Source: Brachynemurus nebulosus
Lineage: Eukaryota > Arthropoda > Insecta > Neuroptera > Myrmeleontidae
Direction of reading: 5' to 3'
Assembly: GCA_035578155.1 (NCBI GenBank)
Contig: JAPWDM010000005.1
Span: 50,176,954 to 50,240,953, forward strand
Length of the DNA: 64,000 nt
The notes beneath the pieces are model-generated. The model was not told where the DNA came from and made no database searches. It saw nothing but the letters and a program-made list of their open reading frames with translations. Position numbers and translations under genes: made by a program. Below are positions 34,037 through 46,164 of the stretch, piece after piece. Within the stretch, counting starts at the first letter, position 1. The number at the start of each line of letters is the position of its first letter.

Positions 34037-34524
34037 TACTAGTGATGTCAGATAATTAATCGATTAATCGATTTAGTCGATTAATTTTATTTTCATTTAG
34101 TCATTTTTTAGTAGACTATTTGAACTTCGACTAAATGACTAATATGATTAATTTTTTTTAAATGACTAAAAGCGACTACTTTATTAATTTTTGTATATTA
34201 TTTATTAGGCTTCAAAAAACAAAAAATATAAATTTATCTATTTGTATAATTTTTCATGTTTATGTGATTCTCACATTGTGATAAGTGATAAGTCATTCGT
34301 ATTTTTTTTTCTTAAAAAATATATTAAAAGTCAATAATTAAATTCAATAGAAAACATCGTTTTTGAAAGAGTTGCATAGGTTACACTATTCAAGAAATTC
34401 AACTAAAAATTTAGTGGATTAGTCGACTACAGTTCTCTCGATATTTTCGACTAACGACTAATTTTGTCTGAAAAACAACTTTATTCGATTAATCAACTAA
34501 ATGCTCGACAGCTCGACATCACTA
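34037..34524 (-). mobile_element. hAT-type MITE, TCGATTAATCGA family, copy 2
   Basis: The ends TAGTGATGTCAG and, complemented, TAGTGATGTCGAGC. ATTTGCAC flanks both sides (34029-34036 and 34525-34532), with three extra bases (TAC) before the left terminus. It is inverted relative to copy 1 and starts only 20 bp after it. Confidence 0.8.
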
Positions 34525-34532
34525 ATTTGCAC

Positions 34533-35260
34533 CACCCAGGTTATTAGTTATGTTACAAACTAAAATTAAATGATCAAGAAGCTGACCACTTACAATTAGC
34601 TAAATGTGATTCGATTGTTTCAGTTTCGCCTCATAAGGAATCATCGACATAAACTTGATTAATTTCAAACAAAAACACAAATGTATTACGTATATGAGTT
34701 ATCAATACTTACACTATACAAAAAAAGCAAAAACAAAACAACAACAAAAAAACAAATTAATATAGAAAAAACAATGTTTACATTCATATTCATTTGGCCA
34801 CATAATTGAAATAATTGCCGATGCGTGCTCAAATTCAATTATTTCACGTTTTAATGATCGCCCCGTTTGCCTACTCGCCAACTCGCCCATTTTTTTGATT
34901 CTTTTCAAGCAGGGAACAAAACAACAAACAAATATTAAATATTATATTTGATATTTTCCAATATTACATATACATTGGAGAACCCAACATTACCGATACA
35001 GTTATGTTGAACCACAAGGAGAAATTATAATTTTCGAACGTTCTAGGTGTACAAATAAAACAGTTTTCAGTCGACTTACAATTGGGCAAAAAATGCCAAA
35101 AAATTTCTTCTTAACGAACAAAAACCACTGAAAACAGAGAGGAATCAACACATGAACTAAGGAATACTGAAAAACTGGAAGAATTATGTAGAAACGATTT
35201 GGGATAATGTCAATTTGGAAATCATCCTCCTATGGAAATAATTTTGTACCATAAAAAATA
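34533..35260. other. Non-coding AT-rich stretch
   Basis: No gene supported. The 64-codon minus-strand frame at 34714-34908 is not recognised. Confidence 0.4.
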
Positions 35261-35440
35261 CCCCTGTCGCAGCATTCTGCATAACAAAGCGAATTTTCGT
35301 TTACAAAAATTAATTTTTCTCGGAAACTAGTTTTCCTAGAATAATAATTCAAGAACCATTTTTATATGATTTTTCCGCCTCTTTCTAATGGTGTAAAAAA
35401 GGTTACAAAAAATTTTGAATTTGGGAAATTTTAACAAAAA
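35261..35440. repeat. Second copy of the dispersed CCCCTGTCG repeat
   Basis: CCCCTGTCGCAGCATTCTGC and the following 170 bp match 3778-3960 in the same orientation, with about one difference in every ten bases by eye. Confidence 0.65.
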
Positions 35441-35810
35441 ACTTGGGGAAAATAAGTTGATTTTCAAAAATTATAAGTAGGGGAGAGGTGTGTCAGTAGT
35501 AACAAAAAAATATACATACAGACTAGTAATTTTGTATCTATTAGTCACAGAAAATTAAATTTTTGGTACAAGATACGGACATTTTAGGTACACTGCCGGA
35601 CATTTTGGTACAAGATACGGACATTATATAGACATTTCGCACACTTCCATATTGTTGACAAAATTATACAGATTGGTTGTTAAACTAGTTTTATCTTCAA
35701 CCGATTGATCACAAATAATAACTAACGTGCGAATATTTGCTTTCCATCTTACTAAATAGAGTATCCCCTCCATTTAGGTAATTAATTTTACCTGTCAGTA
35801 GATAATAAGC

Positions 35811-35929
35811 CGGGAGCGAACTAACCTACGACCCCTTTTCAAGATAAGATTGAAATCTGACCGCGGGAGCGAACTAACCTACGACCCTTCTTCAAGATAA
35901 GATTAAAATTTGACCGCGGGAGCGAACTA
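35811..35929. repeat. Tandem repeat, 53-bp unit, two copies plus a partial third
   Basis: CGGGAGCGAACTAACCTACG begins at 35811 and 35864, and a third partial copy begins at 35917. The third copy is interrupted by the hAT insertion after GAACTAGTATGCAC. Confidence 0.9.
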
Positions 35930-35937
35930 GTATGCAC

Positions 35938-36671
35938 TAGAGATGTCGATTTTAATTCGATTAATCGAAAATCAATTAATCGAAGCTTAAAAAATCGATT
36001 CTTTTTCGATTTTTTTCATTTGAATCGATTCATGAATCGATTATTAAAAGTAAGAGATCGATAACCGATTTTTTCCAAAAATAATTTCATTTTTATTGTA
36101 ATTGAACAAAGAAACATGTGTTAAAATGAAACACCAAAAACGCTACTGTTATTACTTTTTACTCGTTGTTATCAATTAACCCCTCATATGGCTCTATATA
36201 ACTACATATATACATATACGCACTATCTTGTCCAGTAGAAGACTATTAATACAAAAGGAAGGAAGAGACCACCTATCTGTGCAAACTATCCCTTATAGTT
36301 TATAGCGACTTATTTAGAAAACATTTTTTTGTCAGTTTGTTTGAAATTTTTGAATAAACTTGGTTCATTCCGTGGTATTCGTCCTACATATTCAATTGCC
36401 TTATTTTCTATAATCATAATTGAAAAGTTAACTCATCGCCTTTACAAATATAATGTAAGGCGTTCTCAAACGATATTACCCATGTACTATCAAGTAAACC
36501 CCTTAACAAAAATTATCAGCTAATTTTATTAAACTTTTCAAAACGTCGATTTTTTAGATTGATTTCACAGAATCGACTTTTTTTTAGCCGATTTTTTTTG
36601 AATCGATTTTTTTAATTTCGATTTAAATCGATCCAAAAATCGATCTTTTTTTGGGAGAATCGTCATCTCTA
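35938..36671. mobile_element. hAT-type element nested in the 35477-36752 element
   Basis: The ends TAGAGATGTCGATT and, complemented, TAGAGATGACGATT are flanked by the perfect 8-bp duplication GTATGCAC (35930-35937 and 36672-36679). AATCGATT words fill both ends. The interior is AT-rich with a 64-codon frame (36329-36523) that shows no transposase signature. Confidence 0.9.
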
Positions 36672-36752
36672 GTATGCACCCATTGATAGATGTCTCACAA
36701 ATTTTAAAGTTAAAATTGACCCACTGTTACTACTGACACATCTCTCCCCTAC

Positions 36753-37690
36753 CTATATTATTTAAAAGAATATCCATCAAAGCTACTCCATCTTACTTAT
36801 TAATAAAGATATCGATTAGAGATATGTTCGTGACTGAACTTTTGGTTAAAATCATGCACAGTCGTGAACTTTGATTTTGTATCCACCCCTTTAGTTCAAT
36901 TAAATTTAGCTTTTTCTCACTCGTGACGGAAAATCAGGTGTAGGTCAAGTTAAAAAAAAATCAATTGATTTTTGCATTTTCTCATTTTCTCGATCAGTAA
37001 TGACAACTTACCGAACTTACATCGTAAAATACTAAATTATGTATTTTAAAAATTGCATAGAATCGCAAAAGGTAAAATGTGATTTACTTTCCTAGCAGTA
37101 TTATTGCCATTTATTTGAGACTGTCTGTACAATTTTTATGAATTTATAATATTTAATTTTGCTTTATTTGAATGAGTCATTTTACCACAAATTTTGGTGC
37201 TTTTGCTTTTAATATTGTATTTAATAATAATGTTTATTGTTTAATATTAATTGAAACAAATATATCAAACAAAAAAGTTTTTAATAAACAAAAAATAAAT
37301 TACATTTTTTGTCAATTTAGTTCATTTACTCAAAAGGTATGTTGTATCTACACATATAGTATACGTACTACATACGTCATTACATTACAAACGTATTTGA
37401 TATATTGTATTGTTAGCGTTGTTGAGCCTTGAGATTGATATTACGAATGTCTGTGTCACGGTAAATTGGTTACCGGTACATTTTCCTTTTTTATTTTCTC
37501 TTGTTAAATTAAAGTAATGAACATTCAATCAAAGTAAGTACCTATCTGAATTAATTATTAAAATAAATATCATTAAAAGAAAAAACTTTAAATATGGCGA
37601 AGAATATTTAGCTTTGTCAAATTTTCACTTAAATATAGAATTAAGTTTACTTACATGTAAGATTGTTTATTATATAATACAATCTCAAAT
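36753..37690. other. Non-coding AT-rich stretch
   Basis: No gene supported. An 86-codon frame at 37172-37432 is low-complexity. Confidence 0.4.
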
Positions 37691-38190
37691 AAGCTTACAT
37701 GATTTTTTTTAACTGAATCTGTAACAAAATAACCTTTAAAATTTAAGAAAATTGTTTCATTTTTAAACGTTTAATAAAACTATATTCGTCAATAACTGAA
37801 AAAACTTACAATTTTTCGGTTTTGTTTAATAATAAGAACTACTCTCATCTTTTTTATTATATATATTTTCGTAGATATATATGGACACAAGTAAGAATTG
37901 TTACAAAGAACTGACTTACTTTGCGTTCTTTGAGTCTCATTTATAATAATAAAGTATATGAATAAAATCGTTATAATTTTTGACAACTTTCAAATGTCTT
38001 AAGCTCCAGTGGAATTAAAATATTGAATAAAAATTTTAACAACTAACTCTGATAAATCTGAAAAATTAACAGGAAATTTATGTCCGCTTGTGTGTTAAAT
38101 CATTGACACATTTGTGTATAGATTTGACACAAATGCTTTGGGTTTAAATAACACAAAAAATTGAGTGGACCGTTCTGGACATGTACATCT
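37660..38190. mobile_element. Rearranged partial copy of the CACAGTRAAAA element
   Basis: 38018-38187 matches 10716-10887 in the same orientation (CTCTGATAAATCTGAAAAAT, AATTGAGTGGACCGTTCTGG). 37692-37862 matches 10556-10712 in the opposite orientation (GAATCTGTAACAAAATAACC). Relative to the full copy, one internal half is inverted. A third fragment lies near 46180-46256. Confidence 0.65.
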
Positions 38191-38879
38191 TTCATTGTGT
38201 ACGTAACCTCTTGGGTTATAACCTCGTTCATATCGAAACAGTAAGTAGTAAGTAGAACGCACACATACGCTAAAAAGTACAATAGCATTATGTCTACTAC
38301 TTACTACATCTTTGATGTGAACAAGCTATGAGACTTGAAGCTACTTAACGGAATACATAAATCAGTAATATTATATTTTCCAATCGCTCCAATTCAATTG
38401 TTAAAGAAATCAAAATAAATAGATTATTCAATGAAAATTGTTTAATACAAAAAAACCTGATAAAAACAATTATTATAATTTAATTGCGCTAAAAAATAAT
38501 AAATTTTCGGTGTGTACCTATACTAACACTGAAAACAATACTATTTCTATTGTTTATTAACTACTTAATTTGAATACAAAACAGTCCATTTATCACATAT
38601 CAAATATCGCTACTGATTTTAAAATAACTACTTATTGATTTTTGTCTATATACATGTATACTGGAATAATAAAAAATATAATAGTCCATCCGTGTATTTA
38701 GATATATCAGTTTCAGTACACTATAATAATCTATAACAAAAGACAATACCATAAAACATTATCACATATTTTTTATTAGCGAAAAACTTCCGTGACATTA
38801 AAAAGTTCCATCCAAACAAATATAATAAATCGTACAGGTCAATCGTGTTATAGCAAACCGTCTGAGACACAGGTAAGAG
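38191..38879. other. Non-coding AT-rich stretch
   Basis: No gene or repeat boundary recognised. Confidence 0.4.
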
Positions 38880-38882
38880 ATA

Positions 38883-39547
38883 CGCTCCTTTTACATTGTA
38901 CGATTTTCGCCGTACGGTAAAAAACCGTATGACTTTTTGCCGTGATATTGTTGCTTTCACATTGTAGGGTTTTTTGCCGTCGTAAACTGAATATCTTCAT
39001 TTGATTTGTAACATCAAGTGTGATTAAAGTTAATTCTATAAATCAGAGGAAATAGAAAGTAGGATTATTTATTATCACATTCCCTGAAGACCTGAAAAAT
39101 GACGAAGATAAGTTTTTCAACCATTTGCGGATGTTTACAGACTCTTTTGATTAATTTCTTGGCGAACTTAACATCAAAACACACAATTTCGAAATTACAT
39201 ACATACAATCTATTTAAATACTGGTTATTACATTCAACATTAGTTTCATCCATTTCACAAATAAAATTGATAACTAAAATGAAATTCAACAAAATATTGT
39301 TAATGCCGTACGTTAAAAAACGGTCTAATGTGAAAGAATCCATTTAATTACATACACTACTGAGCTAAAAACGCCGTACGGCAACCGTCAAGTCCAGTGG
39401 CAAGAGACGGCTGCTACACGGCACGCAACGGCATTTTGCCGTGACCGTGCAATGTGAAAGGTCCAATGCTCTTCTTCACTCCACTAAAAAAATGCAACCG
39501 TACGGTTCTTTGCCGTACGGCAAAAACCGTATAATGTGAAAGGAGCG
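38883..39547. mobile_element. PIF/Harbinger-like MITE with CCGTACGGCAA words
   Basis: The left end CGCTCCTTTTACATTGTACG and the complemented right end CGCTCCTTTCACATTATACG are inverted repeats. A 3-bp ATA duplication flanks them (38880-38882 and 39548-39550). Internal words GCCGTACGG, ACCGTACGG and TTTGCCGT recur in both orientations. The minus-strand 92-codon frame at 39065-39343 lies between the repeats and could be a remnant of element coding sequence, but no motif is recognisable. The 3-bp duplication suggests Harbinger. Confidence 0.7.
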
Positions 39548-39550
39548 ATA

Positions 39551-39979
39551 CTCTTCACAGATCAGTAAAAAGGAAAATATTCCTATAGAGAAATTCTTCT
39601 AAAATCAAGTGAGTCTTTGATAGTTTCTAGTCAATAATATTCTACTTTTAAATAGATATACAATATCTGAATAGCGGTTAATTAAATTTTAAGTTAATCA
39701 CGAGTTTAATTGTCGCTACGAATTACTAGAATTACAAATTTTGGATTATCTTAACATAGAAAAAAAAGTTAGCTTAGTACTTTGTCTTTCGTAATTTTAA
39801 ATTTTTCTGACAAATATCAAAATATTTTATGTACGATATTGAATCACAGAAACCTTATTTTATTACATCGTTAAAAATGTTAAAAGTAGTACTTTGTAGC
39901 ACTAGTGGCATAATGAAAACTAAAAGCACTAGTATAATAAAAATTGTTTACTTGATAAATTTTAATTTTATCGGTCTAA
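39551..39979. other. Non-coding AT-rich stretch
   Basis: No gene supported. Confidence 0.4.
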
Positions 39980-40027
39980 TTCGATTAACCGTCACCGTCC
40001 CAGTCCCAACGGTGACGGTTAATCGAA
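39980..40027. repeat. Perfect 19-bp hairpin
   Basis: TTCGATTAACCGTCACCGT and ACGGTGACGGTTAATCGAA pair perfectly around the 10-nt loop CCCAGTCCCA. The words CGGTTAATCGAAGTTCTACT beside it resemble ends of pogo/Tigger-like elements, so it may be the collapsed remnant of one. Confidence 0.8.
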
Positions 40028-42011
40028 GTTCTACTGTATTTATATTATTTAGTTACTAAATGTTTATAGACTGAATATTAACAGTTAGATGAAGAGTGTC
40101 AGTATCGTAAAAAAAAATTGAAGGAAAAAATCACTAACAAATAATAACAACGTATACAACTGTTTTACTGGAATAAATATTGCTTGTTTTGTTAGCTAAT
40201 AAAATTTTAACAGCCTCTTCGATGATGAACACAAAAAACGTGCCATAAATTTAATAAATTCTTTTTATTTATTATTAATTTTATGTATTTTCAATAGCAC
40301 ACTTTAGTATTGAGCAATCATGTTAAAATTATACGTAACAGTTTTTCTTTTTTTTGAAGATAAATAACAGAATATCTGCCTCCAATAAATTTAAACATTT
40401 TAGCAATCAACTCTTTGTGGGGTAACCTATTTCAGAAGAAAGAGTTTGGATAATTTCGCAGAGCTCTGTTTTAGTTCAAGTCAATTTTAATGAAAGGTTC
40501 TGAAGCATGCTTTATAGCAGGACGAAAAGAACAGGGGTTTATAAATTAAATTACGCAAGCCTACATAATATATCCATATTTTTTCATTTCTTTAACATAG
40601 TGAGTTTCTTCTGTTTAATTCTAAATTGTGCTTGTTAAAACTATTTTGTACGATCTCTTGAAATTCCTTATTAAGGCAATGTTAACAAAAATTCGCCATG
40701 TGCGTGTTAAGCACGCATTTAAGTTAGAATTTCGTAGTTAGTAGCCAGAATTTTTCATAATTTTTCGGGCCTCCAATTTATTAATAATATGATTGATTAT
40801 CTAAACTTGTTACTTTCTGTATGATTTAAAAAAATGAATAAAAATTTTAAAAAAACAATGTTTATTAAATTGCCTGAAACCCAACATTGATTATTTAAAA
40901 ATAGTCAAGTGTGGGTAGATCACTTAATGCGATGGTAGACATGACGAATTTATGAAGACTTTGTTGTTTGACAAAGTTTTAGAAATCGCATTTAATTCAA
41001 ATATTTTTTGGAGAATTTCACTAATATTATTTTATACAAATACAAAACGCTGCTTCAGTCTTGAAAGCAAGACCAACCGATTAAGCGAATTATGCGGACT
41101 GGCGATAATCCTATAATTTCTATGTTCTTCTTACTGTTCACGAATTCCAAAGAAAAGAAATTATATTAGCCAACAAGATAGAACACTCATCAGAAGAAGA
41201 GAACCAGCAAAACAAAGTTCTAGAATCTAGAAGACAGAATAGTTCCAACATCAACAGAGATTTTAGATAAGATAAAGAGAATTAAAGATAAAGAAGCAAT
41301 TTTACAAAATGTTAAGAGAAGTATGTGTACTTTACCTATCAAACTGTTTTTATAGTCAAACTTGATTATCAAAATTAAATTTAAATTAAACTTAAATGCA
41401 ATTCGTTTTTATTATCTGGAAAAATGTTTATTGCTATTATACTAAGAACAAGGTTATCAATTCCATAAATTGATCAACGATGAAATACCTTGAATTTTAC
41501 TATTTAGAGATTTATACAAACATTTACTCGTAATGATATTTATACATACCTACATATACATTATGTATTATCTAACTGTCATAATTATTTATGCACATTC
41601 AATTATTATTATAAAGTATAAACATTACTTTAACTATTCATAACGATAAACAATGCAGACATGTTTGCATTTAATTGACAAAAGAAACTTTTTTGCAGAT
41701 ATTAGCTTATACGGTACTAGCTTTTGTTTACGACTTCATTTGCGTACTATTTGAATCAGAGTTTGTTTTGAAGTAAAAAGTAGTCTGCGTTCTTCCCCTT
41801 ACCCTTTGTTAACAGTATGCAAAGTTTGAAGTCTATCATTCATATCTTTAAGATGAAAAGGAGGCCTAGCGCGCATAACCAAATACTATTCTGGGATAAA
41901 AAGAAGCGTATGTCCTTCGCCATACCCACAACTACATCTATTAAAAGTTTCAAGTCGACTGATTAAGGAGGGGCTAAGGTTAATTCGTACAAAAAAAGCA
42001 TCTTTGTTTTT

Positions 42012-42050
<39 letters not shown>

Positions 42051-42169
42051 ACGACACCGTTAAAACCAATGATACATTAAAGTATGACATTCGAAGAATA
42101 TTGTATAAAATTTTCACGAAGAAATATTAAAAAATAAAGTAATGACATCAATTATTCGGACGTGTCTCG
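40028..42169. other. Non-coding stretch with retroelement-tail-like piece and T37 run
   Basis: No gene supported. 41770-42000 contains two blocks typical of retroelement 3' ends (GTATGCAAAGTTTGAAGTCT and AAAAAGAAGCGTATGTCCTT, followed by AGTTTCAAGTCGACTGATTA). An uninterrupted T-run follows at 42013-42049. Confidence 0.4.
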
Positions 42170-42540
42170 AAAAAAAGTAGAATTGCGGTGCCCCTCATAA
42201 TTTGATGCTGGATCATCCGAAATAACAAAATTAAAGTTCATTCGTTAGGTAATAAGTTTCCTCAGGTAACGCTGGGAGGGTTTTTCGAAATTTCAATTTT
42301 TCATTATTTTGGAACACTTAGAAAGGAAAAACACGATTTTTTGCGAAAAAAATCGGCTAATTTTTTATTGTAAAATAAAAATTATTAACAAATTTGAAAA
42401 AACTCGCCAGCGTTACCTCGTAAATTATGTACAGAAATAGTGTTCAAAATTTCAAAAGGGTCGGTACTGTAGTTTTAAAGTTATGGGGGGCACCGACTTT
42501 GAAAACGTGAGTTGTGGGGAAAACGTTTTAAAGTTTTGAA
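42170..42540. repeat. Dispersed repeat shared with 23120-23310
   Basis: The words TTTTTTATTGTAAAATAA, CGTTACCTCGTAAATTATGT, AATTTCAAAAGGGTCGGT and AACGTTTTAAA recur in diverged form at 23127-23310 in the same orientation. Function unknown. Confidence 0.5.
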
Positions 42541-42578
42541 CACTTAAAAATTCTTGTATAAAACTGATATAGAATACT

Positions 42579-42802
<224 letters not shown>

Positions 42803-44069
42803 TATATATATTTACTTACTGAAGAAGTTTATCGTCGCGGAACGAAAGTATTTCTCTCATGAATAACAGAGGTTTGTGAGAAAATTTTTTTATGTTCTAA
42901 GCCCATTCCAAAAAATAATTTTTTGGCCCAGACAGCTTAAAATACGAATGAATTTTGTTGTAATATTTTTTATTTTTCGAATTTAACACTGTTGAGTTTA
43001 ATATGTCTTTTTTTTACCCCACTCGAGCAGTGTCTTTTTTTTACCCCGCCCAACCCTATATTCAACTTATAAAACAATAAAAACACAAATGAAGCTGCCG
43101 AATGGTATTCTAGAATGTGCTCGTAAGTACAAAAGCTACAACCTACATTTATATGTTTCTAACTGATTCTATACCAACACACCACGCGAACGACACTGTG
43201 CGTACAGCTAACACTGCTAATTATGTATTATAATGATAAAGTTTTAGAAGTTAGTGTACATAATACTAATAATCCTAAATAACTGGAATATGCTAGAAAT
43301 TTTTTTATGTAGTAGGTATACATACTCATACATATCAAAATTCATTATTCAAATAGATTTATACGGATAAAGTACAAAGTCAAACGACTAGAAAAATATT
43401 GTCAGCAACGGTGTTAAATTTAATAACATAAGCACTTTAAATTTTCATATGTACATAATTATCTTATTGAAAATACATATTTTTCAAACTTCATTGAATA
43501 TTTTAACATATGTATTTCTATACATATTATATTGTAAGTTTGAAATCACTAGAAATATCAGTATTAGATGATAATCCTTTTAAAATTCCATTTATTCTAT
43601 ACAATTTGTAATCCTATTATCCTATTATAATTTGGATTTGAGATTTTTTTTATTTTTAGTGTACCTATATCTATGCAAATAGTTGAATTGTTATTCAGAC
43701 TAACAAAGATTGACAGAAAAAAAAAGAAAAACAAACGAGAAATTAAATGTTTTACAGCAAAACATCTTTGAATAATTCTATTTTTTATAAAAGTTTTGCT
43801 TTGTTTGTTGTAGATCAAACATTAACTAATAAACAAAAAGTGCATAAACGGTATATAAAGCCAAATTTGTCTAAGGCGACTTCGGGCATGCGTCTTAGCG
43901 AGTTTGATTTCACCAACTACCTCTCCCCCTCACGTACCTTACATCGAGTACCACCAGCCTATTCGAGCATGTATTTAGGAATTTCTAAATAGTTTCTTTT
44001 CAATTTTTCCAAATTATAAAAATTTTGATAAAAGAGCCACTTAAAAGTAAATCCAGCTTTGTCGATTTA
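42803..44069. other. Non-coding AT-rich stretch with TTTTTTTACCCC words
   Basis: At 42985-43055 the words TGTTGAGTTTAATATGTC and TTTTTTTTACCCC are a fragment of the family that forms the palindrome at 60155-60516. The 43747-43992 frame is not recognised. Confidence 0.45.
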
Positions 44070-44620
44070 TTAGGTCATCCGAAAAGTTCGTGCCGTTTTT
44101 GGAGCCGCTCGAATGAATTCATATTCCTTCGAGTAGCAACCGCAAACGGAACATGCAAAAACATGCTAGTGTTAGGCGGATATTGTTGCGTGTAATATGT
44201 ACCTATCATAAATCTTTAAACAGTGTTTAAATAATTTTGCTTTTGTCAGTAATAATGAGCAATCTAGGCAAGGAACATCATGTCAAGTTATACAAGTTTG
44301 AAAAAGGTACTAATGCAGCTAACGTAACCAGAAACATTTGTAGTGTTTATAGTGGCGATGCGCTTTCTGACAGAACTTGTAGAAAGTGGTTTGCTAGACT
44401 TTGAAAGGTTAATTTTTCTTTGGAAGATGAAACTCCCTCCGGTCGACTTGTGTGTATTGACGATGAAACAAAGCGCCAATAAATAAAGCGAAACCGGAGG
44501 CAAACTATTAAGAATTAGCGGCGACTTTTGAGCATTCAATATCCAAAGTTCTCGGCCATTTGAAGAAAATTGGGATGGTCATTTACACCAAAAATGGTAC
44601 GAACTTTCCGGATAACCCAA
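44070..44620 (+). mobile_element. Internally deleted mariner element
   Basis: The left end TTAGGTCATCCGAAAAGTTC and the complemented right end TTGGGTTATCCGGAAAGTTC are mariner-type TIRs of about 30 bp. TA flanks both sides (44068-44069 and 44621-44622). Length is 551 bp against about 1.3 kb for a full mariner. Most of the missing DNA is the catalytic half of the transposase. Confidence 0.9.
44255..44580 (+). pseudogene. Mariner transposase, N-terminal fragment
   Basis: The ATG at 44255 opens KLYKFEKGTNAANVTRNICS and TCRKWFARL, the first helix-turn-helix of mariner transposases, where the family reads close to E-x-K-K-G-x-x-A-x-x-A...C-x-x-W-F-x-R-F. An in-frame stop follows at 44402-44404. 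The next segment NFSLEDETPSGR corresponds to the linker, and a second stop and a frameshift precede FEHSISKVLGHLKKIG (second helix-turn-helix). The DD34D catalytic domain is deleted, so the copy cannot encode active transposase. Confidence 0.9.
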
Positions 44621-44622
44621 TA

Positions 44623-45683
44623 CAACAGTTTAGAATCCCGCAATCAGCTGAGCGCATAGAAGTTTAGGATGAAAAACTGCTGGAGCATAAGTATTTAAAA
44701 ATCACGACGAAAATAAATAGAAATGTTTGAAAATAATTTTTTTCATATACAAATAATAAACTGTGTTTGAATATTTCCGTACACTTCTGTACCAACACAC
44801 ACAATTATTCGATTAATTTATAACTGCCAATCAAATCGCCTATTTTCAGCCACTTTTCAAAAAAAAAAATTTCAGACACTTTTTAATAAAAAGAAACTTT
44901 AACGATGTCAGATCAGTAAATCAGTTGATGATGTTGATGATGAGTTTATTAATAAAAAAAAAATTGATTTTGGCAAACGAACTACAAAGAATTACCCCAC
45001 TAGATAATTTAACAGAATATTTTTAAATTTTTCTAAACAAATTGTCTTCTTGATTTCGAACCAACTGAAACGAGGAAATTAATTGAATTTTTCACCGTAC
45101 AAAAAAAGACTTTAAATTAATGACGTTTGACACCATGTGTCATGTACCTAACACCACACTATAAGGCGCAGCCATATTATACGCATACCGCATACTGCAC
45201 ACCGCACACCTCGCGCCAATGACTTAAGTAAATGTGTGTCTGTGTTTGTGTCGACTCGGCGGCCGTCTTTATAAATTAACAGTTAATCTTATAATTTTTC
45301 AAATCATGTGTCATTTAATGATCACATTTTTTCATATAATTAAGATCATTTCTTGACTTATTACATGATTTGACAGGAAAATTAAACAGTGTTGGCATAT
45401 ATTTATGTTCAAAGTAATAGCGTTTTTAATTTTACAAGATTGTTTTTTTTTCTTCGAAGATGAAAAATATGTTTGGTTCTCTGATTTCAATAAGTAAATA
45501 ATTACTAAGCTTCGAATTAAGACATACATTTATAAAAAAAAAAAAAAAAAAAAAATTGGCCCCAAATCAAACAAATTTCACATAGGTACATAATATATAA
45601 TTTCATTTGAATATATTTAATAATTTTTTTACACCTTACAACTACCAAAAATGTAATAGTATTTGAGCGTAACATTATGGTAT
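44623..45683. other. Non-coding AT-rich stretch
   Basis: No gene supported. A short GC-richer patch CGCACACCTCGCGCC near 45205 and an A-run near 45535-45555 are the only landmarks. Confidence 0.4.
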
Positions 45684-46162
45684 TCCATCCCGACTAGAAA
45701 TTTTCCTTATTTGCAGAAAGTATGATCGGGTCCTTATCAGGTTTAGATAAGGCAATCTCTAATAGGGAAAACCTGATAAGGTCCTTATGAGGATGTGGTC
45801 AGGATAACCTTCTTTGAAAAAAAATATTTTTCATCGGCTTAACCTGATGAGGAAATTATCAGGTCCATGTCAGGATAACCTTACTTGTAATTTTTAACAG
45901 GTTATCATGATCAGGACCTTATCAGGATCATATCAGGATAACCTTATGTAAACAACATAAATTTCCGATCGGGTTATCCTACTCAGAACATTATCAGGTC
46001 CATGTCAGGATAACCTTACTTGTAAGAAAAATATTTTTAACAGGTTATCATGATCAGGACCTTATCAGGATCATATCAGGATAACCTTATGTAAAAAACA
46101 TAAATTTCCGATCGGGTTATCCTACTCAGAACATTATCAGGTCCATGTCAGGATAACCTTAC
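45684..46162. repeat. Higher-order tandem repeat of TCAGGATAACCT words
   Basis: A 143-bp unit (anchor TAAATTTCCGATCGGGTTAT at 45958 and 46101) is present in two nearly identical full copies plus diverged flanking sub-units. Each unit is built from shorter words such as TCAGGATAACCTTA, GACCTTATCAGG and GGTTATC, in both orientations. The array joins directly onto a fragment of the CACAGTRAAAA element at 46165. Confidence 0.85.
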
Positions 46163-46164
46163 TT

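Larger units (their letters stand above)
35477..36752. mobile_element. TIR element GTAGGGGAGAG, host of a nested hAT
   Basis: The left end GTAGGGGAGAGGTGTGTCAG and the complemented right end GTAGGGGAGAGATGTGTCAG, continuing through TAGTAACA, are inverted repeats of about 30 bp. Inside lie a 53-bp tandem repeat (35811-35929) and a complete hAT-type element (35938-36671). After subtracting the nested element and one duplication, the host is about 530 bp. No transposase. Confidence 0.8.

Noticed and set aside
43747..43992. 81-aa frame with a GC-richer 3' half as a host exon
   Set aside because: No recognisable domain, no consistent splice sites, and the 5' half is ordinary AT-rich sequence.
45684..46162. 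CRISPR-like array
   Set aside because: The repeats have no uniform short repeat/unique spacer pattern, and the rest of the window is plainly arthropod repeat DNA.
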